Shown here: piece after piece, positions 1 through 7,421 of the stretch
How the letters are laid out: each line of letters starts with the position of its first letter
How positions within the stretch are numbered: position 1 is the first letter of the stretch
Assembly: GCA_938015605.1 (NCBI GenBank)
Contig: CALLPO010000107.1
Span: 1 to 16,173, forward strand
DNA length: 16,173 bases
Direction of reading: 5' to 3'
Source: an uncultured Candidatus Altimarinota bacterium
GTDB lineage: Bacteria; Patescibacteriota; Gracilibacteria; BD1-5; UBA6164
Program-made: the position numbers and the translations under genes
Notes under the pieces: generated by a model
What the model saw: only the letters and a program-made list of their open reading frames with translations
Databases searched by the model: none
What the model was told of the DNA's origin: nothing

Positions 1-1074
1 CCTGAAATATATCAGAATAATGATTTAGAATCATTAATTGAAGAACTTTGCAATCCAATGATGAATATAACCTATAAGGATATTGCTAATGTATTGGTAA
101 AATTTTTTTTAGCATATATTTATCCTGAGTCCACAAATCTTAAAGTCCCATTAGTGGAAATTGAGGAATTGTTCTCAACAGCTGAGGAATTAATAGCTAG
201 TAATAATAAAGAACTTAATCAATGAAGAAAAGTACCCCTGTATTCAAATGATGCAGACATTCAACACCAATTGAAATGCATAAGTGAAAACTATTATTGA
301 CTAGCAATGATATGTGATGCTGCACCAAGTATAGTAATTTTTAAAGATGTAGTTGACCATATAGTAGATGCAAATATTACTGAAAAATCTTATTATGGAC
401 TTGATTTAGGTAGTGGTTCATGATGGCTACACTTAGCACAGTATATTCAGGCAAGAAGAAATGGGTTCACACAAATTGAAAATCATTGAATTGAACTAAA
501 TGAAACAGGTTCACTCAGAGCAAACATATTAGCTAATAAGCTTCAGACTTGAAAAATTATTCACTGAGATTCAACTACTAGTGGAATTTATAATAAATTA
601 CCACAATCCGCAATTTTGAATCACTTATCAAATGAGAACCTTCCTACTACAGATATAGAAATGAATGGAAAACATGACCCATTTCATGAAAATAATAAAA
701 CAATTTTTACTGATACATTAAAATGAAGAATTACTGAAAATACAACATTTTTTCCACGTGAAATTAGCATGGAAGTGAGATTATGAAATTTTCACCAAAA
801 ACTCAATTGAATACCAGAAAATGGTTTCTGATTTGTTACATTAGATCAAATGGAAGAGTGAGTAAGACAAAAAGTAGAAAAATGATTTTTTCAATTCCCT
901 ACAATGAAAAAATGGAGTATCTATAAAACCACATACTTAGAAAGTCTAAGTTTATGAGATAGGTTAGAAAAAATTCCACAACCAGAAATTTGAAAGGAAC
1001 TATTATGAAGTCAATTGAAACCAGGCATAATAAATAGACCTTCTTGATTTATAAGAAGGTGGGATGATGATTAA
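1..1074 (+). CDS. SAM-dependent class I methyltransferase (5' end missing)
   Basis: Reading frame 1 is open from the first base to TAA at 1072-1074 (357 residues visible) when TGA is read as Gly; about 16 in-frame TGA codons occur. Residues 134-141 read LDLGSGSG, the glycine-rich SAM-binding motif I of Rossmann-fold methyltransferases, and its last Gly is a TGA. About 25 residues later comes GIEL (163-166), fitting the acidic residue that binds the SAM ribose, then HGDS (188-191), a typical motif III position. The roughly 115 N-terminal residues visible before the fold and the long C-terminal part resemble nothing I can name. The substrate (RNA, protein or small molecule) is not evident; no NPPY-type catalytic motif is seen. 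The real start lies upstream of the window. It converges on the dnaJ-like gene with only 3 bp between the two stop codons. Confidence 0.75.
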
Positions 1075-1077
1075 AAA

Positions 1078-1782
1078 TTAATAACCTACTCAATCTCTAA
1101 TTCTTTCAAGCATACTTGTATCAACTTCAGAAATAGATTTTGGCATTTTAGCTTCTAATTTGATAAGAAGATTTCACTTCTTACTCCCCTCACTTTTTCA
1201 AAAATCCTTTACTCTCATTTTAGTTCCTGGCTTTGTTCAAGCTGGGATTTTTATTTTTTTCTTTTGACCATATACTCCTGAAATTTCTATAGAACATCAT
1301 AAAATAAGATCAAAAATTGGAACTTCATATGTCTTTTCAAAATCAAGACTTACTGGTTCTTTTTTTGGTTCTTGTTGTGTTTGTTGCTGTCCTCCAAAAG
1401 GATTCCCTCTTGATTGTTGTTGACCTCATCCAAATAAATCCTCCATATTGAATTCAAATCCTCCTCAACCTTTTTGTTGTCTAGCTCATCAACTAAACAT
1501 ATCTTCAAAACCTCAAAATCAACCAGATTGTCATCAAGCTCATCCAAAAGGATTTCCAGTTGCTCATCCAGTACTTCCAAACATATCATATTGTTTTTTC
1601 TTCTCATCATTAGAAAGAGTTTGATATGCTTCATTTACTTCCTTGAATTTCGCTTCTGCTCATGCATCTCCCTTGTTTTTATCAGGGTGATATTGCATAG
1701 CTTTCTTTCTATATGCCTTTTTGATTTCAGCAGCATCAGCTGATTTTTTTACTCCTAGAGTATCATAAAAGTTATTGCTCAT
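1078..1782 (-). CDS. Short DnaJ-like co-chaperone (J domain, G/F linker, one C-terminal domain)
   Basis: 234 aa. Residues 1 to about 70 form a J domain (FYDTLGVKKSAD..EIKKAYRK) with the HPD motif at 32-34 that stimulates Hsp70 (DnaK) ATPase. A Gly/Phe-rich linker follows (about 73-125); most of its glycines are TGA, strong evidence for code 25. There is no CxxCxGxG zinc finger. The C-terminal part (about 145-234) matches one beta-sandwich substrate-binding domain, most like domain II (LILGCSIEI, then KIPAGTKPGTKMRVKDFG). At 234 aa it is much shorter than DnaJ (about 375) or CbpA (about 300): one peptide-binding domain is missing. No dnaK or grpE is adjacent. The start is the first ATG, with a candidate promoter about 36 bp upstream and no Shine-Dalgarno. 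It is divergent from the secreted protein at 1851. Role as a cytosolic Hsp70 partner is inferred from the family. Confidence 0.93.
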
Positions 1783-1788
1783 ATTTAT

Positions 1789-1816
1789 TTGACTTTTAAT
1801 ATTTTTTAAGTATAAA
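1789..1816 (+). promoter_or_regulatory. Candidate promoter of the secreted-protein gene
   Basis: TTGACT at 1789-1794 and TATAAA at 1811-1816 with a 16-bp spacer, giving a leader of roughly 28 nt before ATG 1851. It overlaps the leader of the divergent dnaJ-like gene. Confidence 0.5.
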
Positions 1817-1817
1817 C

Positions 1818-1845
1818 TATTTACTTATTCAAAATAACAATACAA
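1818..1845 (-). promoter_or_regulatory. Candidate promoter of the dnaJ-like gene
   Basis: On the minus strand, TTGTAT (1840-1845) and TAAATA (1818-1823) are separated by 16 bp, 36 bp from the start codon. An alternative -10, TATACT (1809-1814), lies closer but lacks a good -35. The choice between them is uncertain. Confidence 0.35.
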
Positions 1846-1850
1846 ATTAT

Positions 1851-2534
1851 ATGAAAAAAATAGTTTTATTAATTATATCTCTTTCTACTGTTTTTACAAG
1901 TAGCATTTCAGTTAATGCTTGAGAAGGGACAATTGAACAAATGCTTAATTTGCCTTATGCTATAGAACAAATTGAATATAAACTATCTGCACTCCCAGAG
2001 AAAACATTTTCAAACTCAGCAGTTCAAAAAAAGTATAATGAAATTAAAGATATAAATAAAGTTCTTACTGATGAATTTTATAGGAAATATAAAGCCTGAG
2101 ATATTGATTATTATACAACAAAAGGGATCATCACTAATCACAAGTTATTTATATATAACACTGGTAAGCTCTTTGAATACATTGAAAAAAAACTAGAGAA
2201 CCCAAATTATGTGATGATAGATGAAAATATTATTGATAGTTATTCTCAAATGAGAATTAATATAAATAGAATTAAATATTTATACTCTGTAGCAAAAAGT
2301 AATAATCAAAATAAACAAGTAATAGAAGAAATTGATTATGAAGTTGAATATGAAGTTGAATATAATGGATATAATAATTTTCATAATCATCACAATAATA
2401 ACTACTATCAAAACAATACATATATTAATGGATATAATAATGGCTATTACAACAGTAATTATAATAAATATCACAACAATCAATATAATCAACAATATTA
2501 TAACAACCAAAATCATTATAATGAGTGAGCTTAA
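1851..2534 (+). CDS. Secreted protein with Asn/Tyr-rich low-complexity tail
   Basis: 227 aa, stop TAA 2532-2534; TGA at about 1920, 2098 and 2526 are read as Gly. Residues 1-23 form a classic Sec signal peptide: MKK, a hydrophobic core (IVLLIISL), then a small-residue stretch ending VNA before Gly24, a likely cleavage site. Residues about 25-160 are charged and probably helical. A duplicated DNA unit coding EVEY (2340-2363) precedes a tail of about 60 residues (168-227) built almost only of Asn, Tyr, His, Gln and Gly, for example NGYNNFHNHHNNNYYQNN. No known domain is recognised. The tail could be a disordered surface linker, an adhesive or metal-binding (His) segment; none of this can be decided here. 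It has its own promoter, divergent from the dnaJ-like gene. A shorter reading starting at 2211 would lose the signal peptide and is rejected. Confidence 0.85.
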
Positions 2535-2601
2535 CTATATTCTTACTAAGTTCTTAAATCATTAGAATAAAATATATTAAATATCTTAATAATAAATTAC
2601 T

Positions 2602-2700
2602 ATGAAAAACAGTGAAAGTTACTCTCAATTAAAAAGAGAAAATCATATATGAAATACTGATAGGTATTCAAATTATTTAAAAAATAACAAAAAAAGCTAG
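2602..2700 (+). CDS. Possible 32-aa peptide (hypothetical)
   Basis: ATG 2602 to TAG 2698-2700, coding a hydrophilic peptide (MKNSESYSQLKREN...) with one TGA read as Gly. There is no membrane segment and no Shine-Dalgarno. Its last codons (Lys-Lys-Ser-stop) lie inside the left arm of the terminator hairpin, as also seen for the longer gene ending at 15834. The only other support is its position between the secreted protein and the terminator; it may be just transcribed 3' sequence. Confidence 0.3.
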
Positions 2701-2718
2701 ATTACTCTAGCTTTTTTT
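2691..2718. terminator. Bidirectional intrinsic terminator
   Basis: Perfect 11-bp stem AAAAAGCTAGA (2691-2701) / TCTAGCTTTTT (2706-2716) with loop TTAC, followed by a T run on each strand. It ends transcription from the 1851-2700 side and of ftsE, whose stop codon is at 2720. Confidence 0.85.
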
Positions 2719-2719
2719 G

Positions 2720-3403
2720 TTACCCAAATATATATTTTCATTTAGCTTTATCACTTATTACTTCTTTATCTTTGAATGCTACTACTCTTTTTCACATAGT
2801 ATTTACTATATTTTTATCATGAGTCGCAATTATTATCGTCTTCCCTTCTTTATTCAGATCTTCAAATATTTTCATAACTTCAAGAGCTGTTTCAGGATCT
2901 AGATTACCAGTTGGTTCATCTCAAATAATTATCTGAGGATCATGAACAAGTGCTCTCGCAATTGCTATTCTTTGTTTTTCTCAACCTGATATTTCATATG
3001 CAAATCTGTCTTTTTTAACTAGAAGCCCTACTTGTTCTAAAGCTTCAGGAACTTTTCTTCTGATTACTTCATCAGTATACCCACAAACTTCCATAGCAAA
3101 GGCAACATTTTCATAAATACTCTTTGACTCTAGAAGTTTATAATCTTGAAAAATAACTCCTGTATTCCTTCTATATTCTTGAAGGATGTCCTCATTCATA
3201 TTTTTATATAGAGCCATACTTGAATCTAAAATAATATCCCCTGACATAGGTTCCATATCTCAGATTAGAGATCTAATAAGTGTGGTCTTACCACTTCAAG
3301 AATGACCAATAAAAAAAACAAAGTCTCAAGCTTCAATGTTTAAATCAATATCTCTCAAAACAACTTTGTTTCCAAATGCTAATGTAAGGTTTGAAATTTT
3401 CAT
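2720..3403 (-). CDS. ftsE: Cell-division ABC transporter ATPase FtsE
   Basis: 227 aa, normal FtsE length. Seen in order: Walker A GHSGSGKTT (about 33-41, with one Gly encoded by TGA), Q-loop in VIFQDYKLL, ABC signature SGGEKQR (second Gly is TGA), Walker B IIIGDEPTGNLD and the H-loop in IIATHD. The FQDYKLL and DEPTGNLD wording is typical of FtsE/LolD-type ATPases. In the family, FtsE pairs with the membrane protein FtsX to control cell-wall hydrolases at the septum. No ftsX is adjacent; the gene ends at the terminator at 2691-2718. Residue Gly before DE in Walker B replaces the usual Ala. A good promoter (3435-3462) and the Shine-Dalgarno AAGGAG (3417-3422) lie upstream, so it can be transcribed independently of the antiporter gene 68 bp before it. 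LolD-like identity is the main alternative. Confidence 0.9.
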
Positions 3404-3416
3404 AAATATTATTTAT

Positions 3417-3422
3417 CTCCTT
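3417..3422 (-). promoter_or_regulatory. Shine-Dalgarno of ftsE
   Basis: AAGGAG on the minus strand, 13 nt before ATG 3403. It is notable because most genes in this window lack a recognisable Shine-Dalgarno. Confidence 0.6.
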
Positions 3423-3434
3423 AAAATATTCCCT

Positions 3435-3462
3435 ATTATATAAACATCTATAGTTTTCTCAA
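3435..3462 (-). promoter_or_regulatory. Candidate ftsE promoter
   Basis: Minus-strand TTGAGA (3457-3462), 16-bp spacer and a perfect TATAAT (3435-3440). It sits between the antiporter stop and ftsE, giving a leader of about 25 nt that contains the Shine-Dalgarno. Confidence 0.65.
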
Positions 3463-3471
3463 ATCTTTATC

Positions 3472-5637
3472 TTAGCAAAAAGTTTCTAAATCATTTTTTA
3501 CATCAGAATAAAAATCTTTCTCAATTTCATCTTTGAACTTAATGTACAATTTATCAGAGATTACTCATTTATCAAGCATATCATCTATCATTCTATATTC
3601 TAGTGCAAATATTGATTTTTCAGCTAATTTTGTATCAAGTATTACTGTTGTTTTTTCAAATGATGCCACCACTCTATTTAGTTTCTTTTTTGCTTTAGAA
3701 AGAAGATCTTCATAGAATACTTTAATATTTTCAAATACATTTTTATCAAAACCTAAGTCATATCTTGATAATTCATCCAGTTCAGCAATTACTCTCTTTA
3801 TAATAATAATTCTTGCTCTATTTCTTATAAAAATGTCAGCTGGAGAAGTTTTTTCTGAGTATGCCCAAAGTGCAATTCTTTGGAAAATGTCATAATCATT
3901 TTCTCACTTATTCACTTTTCTTAGTTGACCTTTTCCTGTCGAGAGCCTATCAATCTGTTGTTCAATTTTTCTAAGAATATATCTAAAATTTTTCTCTCCA
4001 ATTTCATTTCATAAAAATAACTCTTTTAGAAATTTTTTCTCAGCTCATAGAGAATGTAAACTCACTGCTCTTCTAATAAGTTTCTCACTTGATTTGTCAT
4101 GATCTTTTAGAAATTTTCTAAAATCTTTTACTCATTTTTCTAATCTATCTCCATATTTACTTTTTAAGTGTTTGTATTCTTTTTTGATAATTCATCATTT
4201 TTTATACATCATATCTAATTTTGAAAGAACACTAATCATCATAAGTATATTTCCTTCAAAATACTCAAACTTTTCAAAACTATGTAGTTTTGAAACCTTT
4301 GTTTTTCTCATTAAAGCAGGTATTGTTGTAGCTTTAATAATAAGAGTAAACATAATACTCCCAATAACTAGAATTAGAATAAAATCTTTAATTGAAAAAT
4401 CGTAATTCCAACCAACTGAATCTTGAAATCTCTGAATCTTTTCAAATCATTCTTGTCACTTACCTGGAATAAGTAATACCATCATCAAAGCAAGTGCTCA
4501 TCTTAAGCTTCACCATGATAATACATGCTGCCAATTCATTGGAACTCTTTCTCATACTTTTAGAAAATTCAACAATCCAATTGGAAGATAAATACTAATT
4601 CATCTAGCAACAGAGACCACCACTAGAGTTATTAGAACAGGCATTATAAATTGTGATATTTCAATCCCATCTATATCTGAGAGTATTAATCCAATAAGTA
4701 TAAACACAATTGAATTTGAAATAAATGCCATAAATTCCCAAAATTTTCTTACATGTTTTTCCACTTTTGGCGTAACCTTATATCTTCAATAATTTCACAT
4801 TACAATTCAGGCAATAACTGTTGCTACTACTCATGAAATTCAAATATAGTTTATATGTAGCGTATGATGGAAATAGTGAGTAATAAGTTCTGCAACAACA
4901 AAAGTTAAATGAGCTAGCACCATTGTCAGTACAATTTCAACTCCTTCATCATTTTTCACATAACCAATCATCTTAGAAAAAAACATTCAAGCAAGTCATC
5001 CAAATATTGCTCAACCAATCATCATAGTTAAGAATGAAATTCATCAGAAGACAAAAGTAGAACCATCAATTCAAGCTCACGACATAATTATTCCAAGCAC
5101 TACAAGAAATAATGCAACAGCAGTACCATCATTAAATAAACTCTCTCATTCAAAAAGTAATGCTAGTCTTCTTGGGGCTCAAATACTGTGAAAAATAGCA
5201 AGTACAGCTACGGGATCAGTTGCTGAAATAATTACTCAAAAGAGTAGTGTTACTAAAAAAGGGATTTCCAAACCAATCAAAGCAAATATAAAATATAACC
5301 CTCATCCAATAATTACAGCTGACAACATCAATCAAAATACTGCGAGCATTCATATTGTTTTCCAGTCTTTTATAATTTTTTTGTAATCAATCTTATAACT
5401 TGCTTCAAACAACAAGATAGGTAAAAAAACAAAAAATAGTATATCTGGTGTAAGCTTGAAATGATTAATGAATGCAAAGGTCTCTGTATTTGCTAATGGT
5501 ACCAAGAATAGTCCAACAATTACCAGTAATACTGTATATGGAAAATTGATTTTTCTACTTACTAAAAATGTAAAACTAGCTATAAGGAGTAATAATAAGA
5601 AAGAAAGAGTCCCTGTAAGAAAAGTAATTTGTTCCAT
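3472..5637 (-). CDS. CPA1-family Na+/H+ antiporter (NhaP-like) with long cytoplasmic tail
   Basis: 721 aa; I translated most of the frame, including its whole C-terminal two thirds, and found no TAA or TAG before the stop at 3472-3474. Many TGA codons are read as Gly. The membrane part (residues 1 to about 439) has roughly a dozen hydrophobic segments and the CPA1 signatures: TDPVAVLA (140-147) with the ion-binding Asp141, SLFNDGTA (166-173) with the Asn-Asp pair, and WGSLRGALAL (375-384). It should exchange Na+ or K+ for H+ across the inner membrane and so set internal pH and salt. Residues about 440-721 are hydrophilic and highly charged, with no RCK or cyclic-nucleotide-binding motif that I recognise; such tails are usually regulatory. 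The start is the ATG preceding a clear first membrane helix. It is divergent from a second, unrelated antiporter-type permease and 68 bp upstream of ftsE. Confidence 0.92.
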
Positions 5638-5669
5638 AAATTAAATTTTTTAGTATAAATTATTTCTGT

Positions 5670-5696
5670 ATTTTATATTATTTTTTCTTTTGGCAA
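5670..5696 (-). promoter_or_regulatory. Candidate antiporter promoter
   Basis: Minus-strand TTGCCA (5691-5696) and TAAAAT (5670-5675), 15-bp spacer, -10 box 33 bp from the ATG at 5637. The closer TATACT (5652-5657) is an alternative -10. Confidence 0.35.
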
Positions 5697-5790
5697 GACT
5701 TTTTTAAAGATTTCACTCTTTACAATAATCGCATTTTATTTCTAAGCAAATAAGTCTAAAAAAATCTTTATCAAAAAGTACTTTTTTTAT

Positions 5791-5818
5791 TTGACATAAT
5801 TTATTTTTGGAATAAAAA
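5791..5818 (+). promoter_or_regulatory. Candidate permease promoter
   Basis: Perfect -35 TTGACA (5791-5796), 16-bp spacer, weaker -10 TAAAAA (5813-5818). The predicted leader to ATG 5873 is about 48 nt. A 14-bp palindrome, AAAAAGTACTTTTT (5773-5786), lies just upstream. The rest of 5638-5872 shows no gene. Confidence 0.45.
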
Positions 5819-5872
5819 CTGTCTATTATTTTTTGTTGTGCAAGAATAATTTTATTTAATACATACGTACTT

Positions 5873-7357
5873 ATGTTAGAAAAATTACTAAAAATTACTC
5901 TCTCAACAATGGGAGTATGAGCATATTTAACTCTAATGAACTGACAAGCATTTGCTTCTGCATCAGCTTCTTGAGTTGTACCTGAATTAAACATTGTTTC
6001 ATGAGTAATCATGTGACTAATAATGCTTTGAGTTATTGCATTAATTGCTACTGAAAAAGTACAAAGAACACTCGTAGTATTTTTTGTTGCTACATGATTA
6101 ATATTTTTGACATATACTCTAGGAAGTTTTTTCCCATCAATGAGTTTTTTAACACTTGACCAAGCATTTAGTAGTATAGATTGAGAAGTAATTCTTCTGC
6201 TTGTTTGAATGATGATAATTGTTTGAGTACTTGCTCAAACTAAACTCTTTGAATGGTTGGCATTTAAAATGTTTGTTTTTTCAAAATGAAACATTAAAAA
6301 ATTGTACTTTATGTTTTTTCTAATTACTGCTGTCTTATCAGCTTTCTTAGATAATGTAACAACAATTTTCCTTATTACTCCAGTTGCTATATCTATTTGT
6401 AGATTATTTGAACTCAATCCTGTGAGGCTAATAATAGCACTTATTATTGCTTCAAATGTTTGAGGAGCTGCAACTCTAATTGGAGATCCACCAAATATTA
6501 TGATTTGAAGTTATGCTGGCCTTTCATTTATGGATTTTATAAAAAACATGGCTCTACCTGCAACAGTAATTCTTTTTGCTGTAATGTTTAAGCTTTACTA
6601 TTTCCTAAGGAAAGATTTAGAGAAAGCTAAAAAAATCAAAAACTTCAAAAAAACTATTAAAGAAATGTCACCAAACTATAAGATTAAGCATAAAAAGCTT
6701 CTTATTGCTAGTCTCTGAACACTTGCTTTTGTTATAACATTTTTCTTCCTACATGGTATGTTCCATATGCCTGCTGCTGTTCCTGCAATTGGTTGAGCTG
6801 CTATACTTATGCTTGCAAGAGATAGACTTATTAGAAGAAAATTTGGTAGAGATAGAGAAAGAATGGAAGAAGCTGTACATAAAACATTTGCAAATGATGT
6901 TGAATGGTTAGTAATAGGTTTCTTTGTATTCTTATTCATGGTTGTAGGAGCTTTAGAACACACTGGTGTTTTACAACTTGCTGCACAATTTATCCAAGAT
7001 AGTTTCAGTGATAATCTTTTACTATGTGCATTAGTTATTCTTTGGGTTTCTGCACTATTCTCAGCATTCCTAGATAATATTCCTTTCACTGCAGTAATGC
7101 TTCCTGTGGTTGCTAGTCTTGTAGAGTTCTATGGACCTGGTTCAACTTTCTTATGGTGGTCACTTGCGTTTGGTGCTTGTCTTGGTGGTAACTGAACTCT
7201 TATATGAGCTTCTGCTAATATCGTAGCTGCTTGATTATTACAAAAAGAAAAGTTCAAGCTTACTTTTATGGAATTCTTCAAAGTTGGTTTCCCATCAATG
7301 ATTTTCCAAGTATTCCTTGCTTCATTTGCTGTTTGGGCAATGTTTATTATGAGATAA
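5873..7357 (+). CDS. P-protein/ArsB-NhaD family permease (putative Na+/H+ antiporter)
   Basis: 494 aa, stop TAA 7355-7357, many TGA read as Gly. It is polytopic with an internal duplication typical of the ArsB/NhaD (ion transporter) superfamily: half one has SAFLDNVTT (about 156-164) then NVGGAATLIGDPPNI (about 195-209); half two has SAFLDNIPFTAV (about 396-407) then LGGNGTLIGASANI (about 437-450). The IGDPPN motif points to the P-protein/NhaD branch rather than a plain arsenite pump, so Na+/H+ exchange is most likely, with anion or arsenite export as alternatives. The N-terminus looks like a cleavable signal peptide (MLEKLLKITLSTMG...NGQAFA|SASAS), unusual for such permeases. ATG 5873 is the first ATG after the in-frame TAA at 5813; ATG 5918 is an alternative. 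No Shine-Dalgarno. Divergent from the NhaP-like antiporter, which suggests joint ion homeostasis. Confidence 0.9.
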
Positions 7358-7375
7358 GAAAAAATACATTTTAAT

Positions 7376-7409
7376 AAAAAAACCTATCATTTATATGATA
7401 GGTTTTTTT
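7376..7409. terminator. Bidirectional intrinsic terminator
   Basis: Stem AAAAAAACCTATCAT (7376-7390) pairs with ATGATAGGTTTTTTT (7395-7409), with loop TTAT. It separates the convergent permease gene (ends 7357) and ATPase gene (ends 7422). Confidence 0.9.
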
Positions 7410-7421
7410 ATTTTTAATTTT

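Noticed and set aside
1038..1060. Inverted repeat ACCTTCTT / AAGAAGGT near the 3' end of the methyltransferase gene
   Set aside because: An 8-bp stem with a 7-nt loop but no T run after it on either strand; it is inside the coding sequence and most likely incidental.
1474..1743. Ser-rich 89-aa plus-strand ORF opposite dnaJ
   Set aside because: It is antisense to the J domain and G/F linker, whose identity is certain.
2280..2565. Isoleucine-rich ORFs on both strands over the Asn/Tyr-rich tail
   Set aside because: They are frame shadows of AAT/TAT-rich codons in the secreted protein gene; the low complexity makes long spurious ORFs.
5713..6012. 99-aa minus-strand ORF opposite the permease start
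   Set aside because: It lies antisense to the permease N-terminus and promoter, resembles no family, and the plus strand gives a coherent membrane protein.
6676..7089. 137-aa minus-strand ORF within the permease
   Set aside because: It is antisense to the conserved second half of the permease (SAFLDNIPFTAV region); the Ser/Ala/Asn-rich composition is that of a reverse-frame shadow.
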